Notes under the pieces: model-generated
Told to the model about the DNA's origin: nothing
The model's database searches: none
The model's input: only the letters and a program-made list of their open reading frames with translations
Made by a program: the position numbers and the translations under genes
NCBI GenBank assembly: GCA_016806645.1
Contig: JACSYO010002062.1
Location: forward strand, 5,401,501-5,465,500
From: Ophiodon elongatus
Taxonomy: Eukaryota; Chordata; Actinopteri; Perciformes; Hexagrammidae
DNA length: 64,000 nt
Reading direction: 5' to 3'
Part shown: positions 38,101 through 48,879 of the stretch, one piece after another
Layout of the letters: each line of letters starts with the position of its first letter
How positions within the stretch are numbered: position 1 is the stretch's first letter

Positions 38101-40343
38101 CGGCAGGGATGATCAACTCCAGACGCGTCGGATCCGTCGGATGAACTGAACAAAATAGAAACACAAACAGTGTTTGATGGAGGCGTTTGAATTTGTTTCG
38201 TACCACGAGTGAGGACAGGCTTCAACGGTCGAACCTTTGATGTCACACACGGACATCTTGATGGATCCTTTGCTTCCTTTACCGACGTCGTCCTCGCTGT
38301 CGTAGTAAGAGAGGACTCCGTTCTCCAAGACGAACCAGCGCGGCTGCCAGCCTGAAGACGGAAAACAAACCCTGAGTAACAAACGTCTGTCTCTGTGTGG
38401 AGGTTTTATGGATCAAAGGAACTGTAAACATGTACATTTGAATGTAAATGATGCACCAGAGGCAGAGACATATTGCATAAATGGTGGATTCTATGGTTGC
38501 AACTAATGATTATTAATCATTGTTGATTAATCAGCATATTAATTTCTTAATTAACAGCTTTGTTGTTTAGTCTATAAAATGTCAGATAATGGTGTAAAAT
38601 GAACAATTTCTTACTTATATATTTCTTATTTTCGAACCCCCACTCTTCACAAATGTGTAAAACAGAACTGTTCGTGTGACTAACTTGTCAAACAGGTCGA
38701 GTGTATCGACAGGTAAAACAACTTTTCTACATTTACACAAAAAGGAAAACATTGCTCGGGAGGTTTGCTTTTTGATAAAGCATAATTCATAATTACATGA
38801 CTGTAACAGGTGGTCCTCTACGTCATTGATAAATAGTGCAAACAACAACAGCGATACATTTTCACACTGTCAAACTTTTGCTAGGCTTGCAAAAAAACAA
38901 CAAATACACATGATTTGATGTTTTTGTACATAATCATTAATTGTGCTAATTTTGTAGCACAGCAAAGGCAAAATCTGAATGAATGTACCATCTAAATTAA
39001 TCTTCAATGGTGGTCTTCTTATTTATTATAAGATATATTTATTATTCTTATTTCTTTGCATTAATGCACTTGCACTTTTATCCCTAAAAGTGTCCCAGAA
39101 GCAGGCAGGGTGTGCCGTGTGTGTGATTCCTGTGTATGTTCGAGTTGTCCACCAGGATGATTTAGGATCTGGACGCTCCAGTCCTCCGTCTCCCTCTCGA
39201 TCCCTTAGTCTGCACTTTGCTTCCTCTTTATTTAAATATGTTTGTACATTTCATACTGAGGCCATTTGAGCAACAGATCACGTGACACAGTTGAGTCAGA
39301 AGAAACTAACTTTCTTGGCTAAGTGCAATAAAAGTTGGGGAGTTTTCTCTTCGGATACAAACTGGAAGTATCCGATCTGCTGACACTGCTTCCGCTTTTA
39401 AATCCTTGAGACACATTTTTACCGACTTGTCTTTTCAGCAAACGATTAATTTAATTCATTCATTTATTTCTAAATATAGCTCTGTTGTGCAACCACTTGC
39501 TTTTTAAGTCTATTTTAATAGCTACACCTGTCCTACCTTTGGAATGATTCATCTGTAAATGTATTTATACGGTCTTTTATCCTGCTGTTTTTATTTCTTG
39601 ATATTTTGTGTTGGTATTGATCTGCTGTCTATGAAAAGCACTTTGTGCTCCCATCTTGAAAAGTGCTGTACAAATAAACAATATTATTATTAGTATTATT
39701 TAGGGAAGACTGCTCACATGAGCTCTCACTTCCTGCACAGCTGACAGAAAGCAGTTTATATATATATATATATAGCAGTGTGCTGTAATGACACAGCAGT
39801 GTTTATGTGCTGTCTTCTGCCACTATTATTTATAGACATGCTGTGCTGCCATCATTAAGGTCAAATGCCACTGTAATGTTACTATGGGTGGCTTTTTATT
39901 GATATACTGCATAATAATATAATAATAATAATGGCACATCATTAGCACCAGCTGCAGGTTGAATTAAACCGCAGTGAAATTACACTGTGCCTGTTTGATG
40001 ATATGATTCTGACTACATTAAGCTAAATATTACACTAAAACATCACGTTTCCACAGCTTGAATACGTCACGTTACGTCTTCTAACACGACGACTGCGGCG
40101 TTAAAGGTTAAAATGTGACCGTTGAGAATAGAACGTTACACGTTAGCTTGTGTGCTGCGGTGTTAACGGTAAAAAATGTGACCGTTCGGAATAGAACGTC
40201 ACACGTTAGCTCGAACCTTTGGCGAACACAAACGCCGTCGTTCGTCGTTCCCTCACGGAGACAAGTGGGCTGAAACAGCCGTTTGGACAGACGGACGACT
40301 CACCTGTCATGTAGTTCGTCCATTTGTACAGAATCCCCTCCAT
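32178..40343 (-). CDS. plekha3: plekha3 (FAPP1), PH-domain protein, complete
   Basis: Binds PI4P and ARF1 at the trans-Golgi network through an N-terminal PH domain and takes part in Golgi-to-surface traffic. Exons (minus, 5' to 3'): 40343-40304, 38351-38235, 38145-37996, 37241-37120, 36868-36764, 35332-35289, 33830-33736, 32287-32178. All junctions are GT-AG and in phase, giving 260 residues and a TGA stop. Residues 1 to about 95 are the PH domain: MEGILYKWTNYMTGWQPRWF, then YYDSEDDVGKGSKGSIKM and AEQHFYVRAVNAAERQMWLV. Then come KTKMSELRLYCDLL, a Ser/Thr/Pro-rich section, RMKRSISHPGTYSFDRSG and the tail NGDSSSIPEERGGS. This matches PLEKHA3 throughout but is shorter than the about 300-residue human protein, mostly in the linker. 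Intron 1 (38352-40303) is the longest. Upstream of the ATG the DNA is CG-richer and lacks a TATA box, as for a housekeeping promoter. Confidence 0.95.
32455..33045 (+). mobile_element. Non-LTR retrotransposon 3' fragment in a plekha3 intron
   Basis: Frame 1 gives SSKAQQRMYILLQLKHPT; after a frameshift another frame gives TIESILTSSITVWYAAATAK. These are the two neighbouring C-terminal motifs of fish L2/CR1/Rex-type reverse transcriptases. A non-coding tail follows with AATCCTGATTCTCAATAAAA. Frameshifts and stops make it a dead copy. It lies in the opposite orientation to plekha3. Confidence 0.75.
33120..33375. repeat. Degenerate AT-rich tandem repeat
   Basis: Repeating phrases of the form TATGACTTTTTCATAACATT followed by TGTCGACATACTAT, about 45-55 bases apart, at least four times, with a TATATA insertion near 33280. 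A related phrase at 32420-32460 lies on the other side of the LINE fragment, so that fragment may have inserted into this array. Confidence 0.7.
33440..33625 (+). repeat. Dispersed repeat fragment (family shared with 54750-54840 and 61330-61410)
   Basis: Contains CCAACGCTGTGGGACTAGAT, GTTTTGTACGGAAGACGA and AAGCCCGCAGGAGTTTAGTC. The same phrases, diverged, are found near 54770 and 61365. Confidence 0.75.
33655..33720. repeat. Fragment of the AAGTACTT-rich MITE family
   Basis: Reads GCTACTTTTACGTAAGTAAA then TTTCAGTACTTCTTCCACCT, matching the end of the element at 23812. Confidence 0.55.
33865..34052 (+). mobile_element. tRNA-derived SINE, plus orientation
   Basis: Head CTCAGTGGTAGAGCAGGGTC (A-box) and CTGGTTCGATCCCCGGCTCC (B-box), then TGTGTCCTTGGGAAAAACAC and GGGTTGGAAGACTAGGCAAG. 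Same family as 25255-25531 but internally shortened and inverted relative to it. It is not a functional tRNA gene: no acceptor-stem pairing was found. It lies in plekha3 intron 6. Confidence 0.75.
36118..36480. mobile_element. Two head-to-head partial copies of the AAGTACTT-rich MITE family
   Basis: One end, running to GAGTAAATGTACTCAGCAGT at about 36225, meets a second end starting AGTGATGGACTCTAACCAAG. The latter continues CTCAAGTACTGTACTTAAGT. In plekha3 intron 5. Confidence 0.65.
39540..39695 (+). repeat. LINE-tail-like fragment
   Basis: Contains AGCACTTTGTGCTCCCATCT and AAAAGTGCTGTACAAATAAA, the 3'-terminal pattern of many fish LINEs. It lies in plekha3 intron 1. Similar short tails are at 35184-35245 and 63138-63190. 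Confidence 0.5.
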
Positions 40344-40696
40344 TGTGTCACTTTACATCGGTTAAATGTGTATGTTAGCTCTCCGCCGTAACAGTTAACT
40401 GAAGCGAACAAGCTAGCTGGCCGACGTTCGCCTTTTCTCTCCCGAGGGACAGCGGGTTATACAATAAGCTGCCAGTCGTCTAGATACGTGTTTGTCTGCT
40501 CGTGCTGTGTGAGAGCTGACCGGACGTGTTGGCAGGAGAGCGTCATGTTGATGTGTGTTTGTGCTCAGAGGTTCATAAACTGGGCAGCTAACTTGTGGAC
40601 AGTCAGCTGATGGAGAGGGGGAAAATGTCAACAAAACGTCAGCTCTGCTACGGAAGTCTGGTGGGGACATTTCACAGGCGCATGTTACTGCTCCTG

Positions 40697-40912
40697 TGAT
40701 GTGAGGGATGGAGAGTATTTTATCTAACGTTATAGGTAGAAGTACGAATACCACACAGCGGACATACTCCACTGAAGGGCATTCAAACCCGTACTTGAAG
40801 GAACAATATGCAATAATTAACTATCTGCAGATTACTCAAAGTAGGGGAAGTAAAAGTTGTCATTGTGCAAGAAAACTATTTCTGTCAGTGTTTTACTATT
40901 TATGATGTGTTT
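40697..40912. repeat. Diverged AAGTACTT-family MITE fragment
   Basis: Phrases AGAAGTACGAATACCACACA and AAAGTTGTCATTGTGCAAGA correspond to the interior and end of the element at 23812. It sits about 350 bases upstream of the plekha3 start codon. Confidence 0.55.
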
Positions 40913-40917
40913 TGATT

Positions 40918-41162
40918 TATATTAATTCAATTCAATTCATTTTGTACAGCCCAAAATCACAAATTACAAATTTGCCTCAGATGGCTTTACAATCTGCACA
41001 CATAGGACATCCTCTGACCTTTGACCCTCACATCGGTTCAGGAAAAACTCCCCCAAAAACCCTTTAACGTGGAGAAAAGGGGAAGAAACCTTGGAGAGAG
41101 CAACAGAGGAGGATCCCTCTATCAGGATGGACAGAAGTACAATAAATGTCATGTGTACAGAC
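40918..41162 (+). repeat. Dispersed fish repeat
   Basis: Phrases AGCCCAAAATCACAAATTAC, AATTTGCCTCAGATGGCTTT and GAGCAACAGAGGAGGATCCC. A partial relative begins at 61786 with AGCCCAATATCACAAATCAT. Common interspersed fish sequence, no coding capacity. Confidence 0.7.
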
Positions 41163-41335
41163 ATAGAAATCTGGTACAGTTGTCTGTGTGAGAACTTTTT
41201 TGAGTCAGAGTTAACATGGGTCTCTATGGAGCAGAGAGGTGGATTTCCTCTCACACAGACATTTCTAGCCAAATGTGTGAATCTGTTGGATTCAGTAGTC
41301 ATATGTGTACGACAAGCACAAAATTTCCTATCCAC
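41163..41335 (+). repeat. Dispersed repeat copy (also at 54098-54268)
   Basis: Nearly identical over about 170 bases to 54098-54268, including AACATGGGTCTCTATGGAGC and TGTGTGAATCTGTTGGATTC. Its right end is also the left border of the truncated piggyBac element. Confidence 0.9.
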
Positions 41336-41344
41336 AAGACTATC

Positions 41345-42834
41345 TCTCTCCATATCACAAAGGCGTTATAGGCGGAAACGTCAAGGATGTTGTGGAAGAC
41401 GACCAGGGGCCAGCGTGCGGTCATCCGTCTGCAGCTGTACGTTGCGATCACCTTGTCCAGGTTGTCCACACCTCCCTTGTTGCAGTTGTAGTCGGGGATG
41501 ATGAGTGGCTTCCTGTCCTCGCGATCGCTAATGTCAGCTGTGTGCCGCGTGCTCATGAGTAGCACAGTCCTGTTTTTCTTCTGGACCTAGGACACCAGAG
41601 TGGTGGTGGGCGTGAAGGCAAACTTTGACGAGAAGACCTCTCTGTCCTTTGCCATGAGCAGCAGCAGTGCAGGTGGCAGCTCGGGCTTGTTCTTTCGCAC
41701 CGTGCCAACCACGGTGATCTTCCTCTGCAGGAGCTGCCGTGCGAGTTCATAAGAGGTGAAAAAATTGTCACAGGTGATATTGTGAACCCTCAGTCCCTCC
41801 GTCACATCGAGCACAACGCGCATCCCCTGGTTCTTCTCTGGGTGTCCACTGGTGGCCTTCCCGGTGTACACTTGCATCTTCCACGCGTAGTTGGACCTGG
41901 CGTCGCAGGCCACCCACGACTTGATCCCGTATTTCGCTGGCTTGCTGGGCATATACTGGCGGAAAGGACAGCGACCTTTGGACAACAGAAGAGGGTCATT
42001 GCTTGTATCTCTTTTCTTGTATTGTATTCATATTGAAAGACATACACATGCACTACTGCCACCGCTAATACTACAACTACCGCTCTTGCCGCTCGTACAG
42101 CTATTACCGTTACTGTATATTGAAAGACATACACACACACACTACTGCCGCTACCGCTTAACTACCTCTGAACGCAACCAGTTGCTCGTCCACTGTCACT
42201 TCAGGCCCTGGGTTGTAGAGGTGTGGCAGCCGCTCCACCCACGCGTCCCAGAGCTCTCACGGCTGCCAGTTTGTCCGTGGCACGTCTCGCGCTTCTCACC
42301 TCGCGGTCGTCAAAGCGTAGCAGTCTGAGTACGTGTGAAAGCGTTTGAGTGGCATCGTGGCACGGAAGATTGCCCTACCACTCTCGGCGTCCCAGACTAG
42401 TTGCGGCCTCGCCCCGAGACCTGTACACGCCTGCTAGGATCAGCAGTCCTATGTAGGCGCGTAGGTCAGTCTCGTCCATCCCCTTCCAGTGGTCGCCGTA
42501 TTTTCGGGAGCCCTCCAGATTTGTCATCTCCAGGATGATTCTTTTTGTGGCCGGTTTGACAAACATGGAGAACGTCGAGGCTATGTCACGGGCGTAGCGT
42601 TTCGCACCGTGCTGCCCTCTTGGTCGTACGCTGCCGAGGACCATGTTATTTCTCAATTTTTTGACAGGACGGTCTCTTTCGACTCATTGTCTGTCGGTCT
42701 CTGTCTTCGTCTTGAGTCTGAAGATTATGCTGACTCATCGTGCACTGGTTTGTATTCCTCCCCATCGTTTGTCTTCGTCGTCTATCATTGTCTTGTTCTG
42801 ACAGATCTTCCATGTCAACATTTGAGGAAGACAT
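41345..42834 (-). pseudogene. piggyBac transposase (PGBD-like), decayed
   Basis: DDE-type transposase of the piggyBac superfamily. Minus-strand segments in order: an acidic N-terminus (42834-42646), NLEGSRKYGDHWKGMDETDL with YIGLLILAGVYRSRGEA (42656-42375), PHLYNPGPE with VDEQLVAFRG (about 42170-42235), CPFRQYMPSKPAKYGIKSWV with GLRVHNITCDNFFTSYELA (41985-41587), and PDYNCNKGGVDNLDKV with AYNAFVIWREI (41565-41350). Frameshifts near 42395, 42325 and 42255 and an in-frame TAG at about 41590 disable it. A 190-base GT-AG block (41976-42165) splits the RG/RC boundary exactly like an intron. Typical transposases are about 550-600 residues, so most of the length is still present. Confidence 0.9.
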
Positions 42835-43234
42835 GGTCGAGAACCTGTTCTGTTGAAACGATGCACATACATGACGATGACTTCAGCACCACGGACGCAA
42901 CCACCGCCACAACATGGCTGGACGTGGACCGCAGATGCTATTCGTAATAGTTTTCCCTGTGGAGATATGACTAAATGTGGAACTGGCCACTTGTCTCTTG
43001 GGCTTTGGGCCGCACAATGAGTCAAACAGTTTGTTACACCACTTTATTTCTATGTACACCGTATATAGACAGACATTTTGGGAGGGGGGATGTATACACA
43101 GCTATGCATGCGGCGGGTCCCTCAGACCCGAGAGCAGCAGGAGGCTTGGGACGATGTATACACACACAGATTAGACGTGGGCCTGTCTGACCCGCGGGGA
43201 CAACGTTGATATCTCGGCGAAAACACTAATGCTG

Positions 43235-43247
43235 GGTCAGAATGACC
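43235..43247. promoter_or_regulatory. Perfect ERE-type palindrome inside the piggyBac terminal repeat
   Basis: GGTCAGAATGACC matches the estrogen response element consensus (GGTCA, 3-base spacer, TGACC) exactly; the palindrome extends by one base on each side. It lies 426 bases beyond the zpax-like stop codon. Function is unproven. Confidence 0.5.
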
Positions 43248-43671
43248 CGAGGGTTAACATGTTTCTCCTTTGCAGCTCAGACTCTTTACTGTATGCCAAC
43301 ACTTGATTAAGGTTGGTTTATAGTCAAACCTCCCCAGTGTCTGCAAGATGGTGCAACAACGTAATCCCAAGATCATCTTTTCACCTGGTGAGCCTTGGTT
43401 GACGAGTCTGTACAATCCACACAAACTCCTACAATGATATACTGTCATTTATGGGGACAGACAATTTTATCCCCAATTTACATTCAACTGCACCTGTACA
43501 CAAAGTCACCCATTGCTGATTTGTCTCATGTGCAACAGCTCCCCGCAAAACCGTATGACTTATGCAATACAGGGTGGAAGTCAAAAAAAAAAAAAAAAAA
43601 AAAACAGCTTTTCAAAGCTTTTCTACAAATGGAGCAAAGAAAAGACGCTTGCAAAAGTTTAAAGAAATTGG

Positions 43672-43677
43672 TTTATT
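43672..43677 (-). terminator. Poly(A) signal overlapping the zpax-like stop codon
   Basis: The minus strand reads TCTGAATAAACC: the TAA stop lies within AATAAA. Cleavage 10-30 bases on would leave a very short 3' UTR, a feature I recall from other fish ZP genes. Confidence 0.85.
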
Positions 43678-46600
43678 CAGAAGTTTGACCAGAGGTTAAC
43701 ACAAGAGGCCCAGAGGAGATTTGCCATTGGTTGGTAGAGTCTGTTCCTCTTTGCCCTAGAAAAACAAGACAAATATATAACTGCATGTAGATTTAAGTGA
43801 CTGTTTTTTCCAGATGTCACTTACCCCGTTTTACCCCTTCCCGTCTGTAATTAATCTGGTGTGTAGGTTGCACACACTGGCCTCTGCAGGAACCATCTGC
43901 TTGGCTGTTTGTGTCACAAATCACTGCATCACAGTGGACATAGATCTGTAGACAATCAGAAGGATTTATTACGCAGCCCTACCGTGCGATGTAGCCAATA
44001 CACGCTACATTTGGAGATCAGACTCATTTTACCTCGTCTTTCAGAGCCTTCTCATCTTTAGTGAAGGTGAACATCTTCGTAGAGAAGCGTTTGATGTGGG
44101 ATGGGACTAAAACCCTGGCGTTGCTCACAACAGGATGGAAAATTGTCACATAGCTGTCATCAGGATTCTCACAGCTGGGGGGGGACGAGGAATAAAATTA
44201 CACACATTTGAATGCTTGTTATTAAACCCATAAAATTGGGATTATGCTTTGTCACAAATCAAACCTGAAGTTTGAGATTGCACTTGTTTTATGCTACTCA
44301 TTACCTGTCCACAATGAGGTCCCAGCTAGGCAGAGATGTCCGGTCTTCATCAAGTGTAGCCCGACAGCTCTCCACGATGAGCTCCAAATTTGGGTCAGTA
44401 GACTCAACCAGCTCCACCTCAAAATACAGAGGCTGCCTCAGATATTTTACAATTGGATAATCTTCTGCTTGGTAGAAGAGCTCGTATGATGAATCTGGAG
44501 GAGAAGAGTCCCATTAAAAAGAGGCATGGACCAGACCATGTACAGTCTTGCAAAAACAAGGTTTTTAGTAAAGTCAACTTTACCCTGGGCTAGCCTCATT
44601 TGCACCATCAGCTGTCCTGAGCCGATCTCTGCGGTGGGTTCATAGAGTCTTGGTTTTGAGCTGAAGCCAACAGTCCGAGTCTCATTGACCACATAGTAGC
44701 ATGAAATGGTTTGGCTAAAGAAAAAGAAAAGATACACTGAAGGGTTTGACTTCATTAGACAGTAGATTAGGATAAAAGCTTGGACGAGTCCCCCTACCTA
44801 TACTGAGGACCAACTGGTGTGGTGTAGGATGCTCCTTTGTTGTTGTAGTAAGGCAAGGCAATCTCATTTTCATACAGCATGTAGTGGTCAAAGAACTTGA
44901 AAAATATAAAGACAGGCGGCATTAGAATGTTTTACAAAATAATGTGGGGATTTAAGATTTATTAACACCTACTGTTCTAGTGGTTCCACAGGAAGCAACA
45001 CTGAAAGAGAAATATGCAAAGCGAGCGTCACTGAATGCCGGTTTACACGACTGGTCCTTTAGCGTCAGCCTACTCGGGATGAGAGGGATCACAGAATCCA
45101 CCTTCACAGCCAGGGCAGTCATTGTTCCATTGGGGTAGCATTCTGAGGGTAGAGGTGGCAAGGGTGAAGAAAATGTCCTACAAAAGCCCCATTAGCAGAA
45201 ACGCTACATTTTGTTTTGTTTTACCGGTTGTTGTTAAGGGGAAGTTGCAGGCCAAGAAGAGATCAGCAAGCACCCAGTCGTTGCTGGGATCCAACAGAAG
45301 CACGTCAACGCGGGCTCTTAGTGAATCTGAGGTTATCAGCTGTAAGAAAAAGAGGGAAGTTATCGAGTGCAGAAGATTTATGGTGAGATTTTATAATGAG
45401 ACATACCTCGAAGGCTGTGTCCTTGGCAGTGTACGGCAGTATGAAGCTGAAGTGTGTGTCATTTTCTTTGAACCGGTAGTCAGCCATCTCGGGTGTCAGC
45501 GGTCGATGTCCAACCATTGCCTTGAAATTGGTGCCTTGACTTCCGTATTTCACACTGATGTAAAACTGGTTCTGGTTGCAGGTGCCAGTGATGGTGGGTA
45601 GCTCTAAAAGCAGAGAAAAGGTTAACCATTTGACCTAGCAACTTTTTCTCCCATAGGCTTTCAGTGGGGTTGCATTGGTGTCATTTCATATTTAAGGGCG
45701 GACACCCAAGTTGTCGAATTTGCTTCCATAACACTTCTTTCAGTCGAACGAAAGCTACACGTTTAACAGTTGTATCTGCATCTTTTGATTTCTCCTGAAT
45801 GCACCAAAAGTCAGCATAATTAGACAAACTCAAAATGTTTACAAGTATATACACACACATCTTAAAAGTACCTGGGGAAGTCTCATGGTAATTTTAGTTA
45901 AAGTGCTCTCCCTAGTCACCTGTTGGGGTCAGAGCATTGTCAGCTAGCTACCGTGAAAAGCTAAATCTCTCACCAACATCCTGCAGAGATGCCTGCAACT
46001 CGACTGGGTGGGCAAATGGAGTTTCTTCAGGCAGGATGATAAACCCAAAGATCAGGGGGAGGAAGTAGGTAGTAACCAAGCGTTCAGGATTCTGCAGATA
46101 TAAACAGCTCAGTCTTGTCACTGAAACCCTTAAATACAGAGCAAATAAGCTGGCACTGAGTGACATTTTGCAGCTATAATTTCACATACATGTTTCAAGA
46201 CAACATCTGCATCAAAGGACACTAAAAGAGAGAAGCTCTTGGTTCCATTGGAGTAGCGGTGCTCTTCGACAGTGAAGCCTCTGGCATTGCTCTCTTCAAC
46301 AGTCAGAACACCAGTGAAGAAGGTGATGTTCCTCAGCACCACATCATGAAGGGTCCCCAAGTGAACGCTGAACACCCGGGCCTCTGGCACAGTATCTGAG
46401 GAATCGAAAGCGACAGGTTTATAGACTCCTCATTGAGCCGGAAATTCTGTAGTCTGCCAGATAAAGTGACTTACTTTCTTGGACATGGGGAGGCTGAAGC
46501 ATAAGAGGGGTGGTAATGGGGAACAAAACCTTGTATCTGGTATCATCTTGGGTTTTAGTGGTCCTCCACAGTACCTCAAGCATGGGCTCCACAATGTAGG

Positions 46601-48728
46601 TGATGTGATACTGGTAATCTGGGGCATGGCTCTGCAATGATTCATGACAGTTGAGCTTAGAAATGTAAAAATCACTTTTTCTTTCTCATGTATTATTAAA
46701 GAACTTCCCAACCTTGTAGTGGCCATCAGGCGAGCCCACTGGGATCTCAATGACAATGTGGAAATCTGTGGTGGACAGTGTGTACCCCCGTGCAGCCATC
46801 TGAGATCTATCAAGCCTCTTCCCGTTAATGCCCATGTGCATTTCTAGGATTTCAAAGTTGCCATCTACCAGAGGTGTCACACGGCGAGGTACGTGCCAAG
46901 AGATTACATTGTTGATGAAGAGGACACCACCTGTTAATGATAAACCAACCGTTGACGCAACTGTGGGACAACGTAACGTTAACCGTGTTCATCCACCGAT
47001 TGCTCGAGACTTGCCTGTGGGACAAGCAGCTGCCAAGTTCACCACACTCAGACCATGTGGTGCCTTGTAGTAGGCGCTCACCCTGAACACTTCCATGGAG
47101 ACTCCACCCACCTAAAAGAGGTCAGATTTAATGTCATGCTTTTAAGGCGAAGTTTAATGCAAGACACTTGAGATGGGTGTGTTGCTTACATCCTCCGAAT
47201 AAGTCTCTGCTGTATTGTATGGGGATCGCATAACCAGACGGGTGGAGGTCTCCATGGCACCATAGCCGGCTTGTTCAGCCTCCCTCAGCACCATTGTCAC
47301 TGGTTCTGGGGTGTAAAATGTCAACTTCCAGATACCATGTTCTGCCCCAGGGGCCTGTAGGGAAGGGGAGAATTAATAAGGAATTATGAATTTGAATGAG
47401 ATAACAAATGGTGCAGGTTAAAAAGCAAGTCCACTGTAGAGGAATTTTTACACATACATCAGGAATGGTGTCGATCTCTTTAACATCTTGAGTGTGTCCC
47501 TTAGCTTCAGCAGTAGCGATGTGGTTGGACACCTAAAAACAAGATATGGTTGCTTAATAGTTTGTTAGAAACTAGTTGGTAGAACTATCAATGTAAAGTG
47601 ACCTACTTCCATATAGTTCCTGTCGCAGAGAATCTCTCTAGAGGCCCAGCGAGTGTAGCTGCATGTCTTCGTCACATCATGGGTAACCACGTCCGAGCCA
47701 CTGTGGCCGTACATTCGGAGCCTTAAGCCAACATTAAAGGTTTGATCGTCCTACAAAGTAAATGCATGAAACAAGAATTTTGGCATTAGTGGAGTCAATA
47801 GAGCTGAAAAGCAAGCTATTTGTTCAATTAATGCAAACATTTACAGCCAATTTTGTCCATTTCATTATCTAGTGTTGACAAGATATTTTAAAACCTAACT
47901 TTTGAAATGTTATACAGCAAGCAATTAAGTGAGGTGAGAAAATGCAGCTTTGACATTTCTACATATCTCGTCTTTAAAGTTAAATACTTCATAGCCAAGT
48001 GCACAGTTAAAAACGTGTGGAGGTTTGAGTTGAATTGTTTCAGGAAAGCACATTCAAAATACTGTGTGAAATCGCAAGAATTTAAGGAATAGGTGAATTA
48101 TACCATAATGTTTTTCTCACTTGCAAATTATAATAAAAAGTCATCCAATAAAGTGAGCTCCAACATACTTTGTTGTCCACGTAACAGCCCAGCAGAGACA
48201 AGTAGATTCTGGTGTTAACCCATGGGTCAAACTGCATGCTGTATCCACACCGAGCAGCCAAGTTGGGTGTTAACACGATGTGCTGGGTGCCATCTGGGGG
48301 AAAGTAACGACAAGCATTACAGGACTCTACTCTCCTAGTGATAAACCAACCATGCTCATTAGCAGATTGTATACTCACTTATGGCCTCCACCTCAAGCTC
48401 ATTCCCCACTGCTAGGTCCTTGTCCAATGACAGCCTCATTAGATTACCCGCACAGTCCGAATGTAAACCTTTGTTTGTTAAAAGAAAAGGCTTTTGAGGA
48501 AGAGTAAACTTTCTGTAACACTGGTAAAATAATGTTGTTTGAATTCAGGCTTACTTGACTGTGAATTGAGCTTCATACCAGGCCTTGCTTGACCCAAGAT
48601 GATTACTGCAGCCATCAAGTTCCATAACAAACTTTAACAAGTAAAACATTTAATTTAGAGATAGTGCGCAGCTAGCAGTCTTTGAAAAAAGAAACTAAAT
48701 TAACTTACATGTTACCAAGCCTCCACAT
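43673..48728 (-). CDS. zpax: Zona pellucida-domain egg-coat protein, zpax-like, complete
   Basis: Secreted glycoprotein of the fish egg envelope. Twenty-one exons (minus): 48728-48709, 48631-48555, 48468-48379, 48293-48169, 47750-47607, 47532-47458, 47354-47190, 47111-47015, 46930-46713, 46631-46475, 46395-46190, 46091-45974, 45603-45407, 45339-45225, 45142-44973, 44895-44798, 44714-44584, 44494-44305, 44174-44033, 43945-43825, 43755-43673. All phases agree, giving 912 residues. Signal peptide: MWRLGNILLWNLMAAVIILG. Residues about 25-497 hold ZP-N-like repeats; the ZP module runs from ELPTITGTCNQNQFYISVKY (about 498) to IYVHCDAVICDTN (about 846). A VKRG dibasic site and the hydrophobic patch WQISSGPLVL follow. 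There is no transmembrane segment, as in other fish ZP proteins. N-glycosylation sequons include SNGT, RNIT and YPNGT. ZP identity is firm; the AX subtype is from length and repeat layout. The intron after 47015 uses a GC donor. Confidence 0.9.
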
Positions 48729-48870
48729 GTTGCAGTCTGAGTGCAGCCAAACAAAAGAACTAGAGGAATCCAGTCACTGTTAGAGCTTGGCCCTGCACAC
48801 CCAGCACACCAGGCGACAAACCAACTCTGAAGAGAAGTGACTGACTGCTTCACTGATCCATCGCCAGCTG

Positions 48871-48877
48871 TTTTATA
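48871..48877 (-). promoter_or_regulatory. TATA box of the zpax-like gene
   Basis: TATAAAA on the minus strand, 143 bases upstream of the chosen ATG. A start site about 28 bases downstream would give a leader of roughly 115 bases. This placement rejects the upstream ATG codons overlapping or preceding the TATA box. An E-box-like CAGGTG lies about 20 bases further upstream (near 48900), and a CCAATTGG motif near 48908. Confidence 0.7.
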
Positions 48878-48879
48878 CA

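Larger units (their letters stand above)
41336..43257 (-). mobile_element. Truncated piggyBac DNA transposon
   Basis: The plus-side end carries the terminal motif TTAACCCTCGGGTCATTCTG (read on the minus strand) with a TTAA target site at 43254-43257, typical of piggyBac. The subterminal region holds further CCC-rich short repeats (about 43080-43200). The other end is missing: sequence beyond the transposase C-terminus passes straight into an unrelated dispersed repeat at about 41340. One inverted repeat is therefore lost and the copy cannot move on its own. Confidence 0.85.

Noticed and set aside
42375..43190. Plus-strand ORFs across the piggyBac region
   Set aside because: Antisense of the transposase; the minus strand carries the conserved protein blocks.
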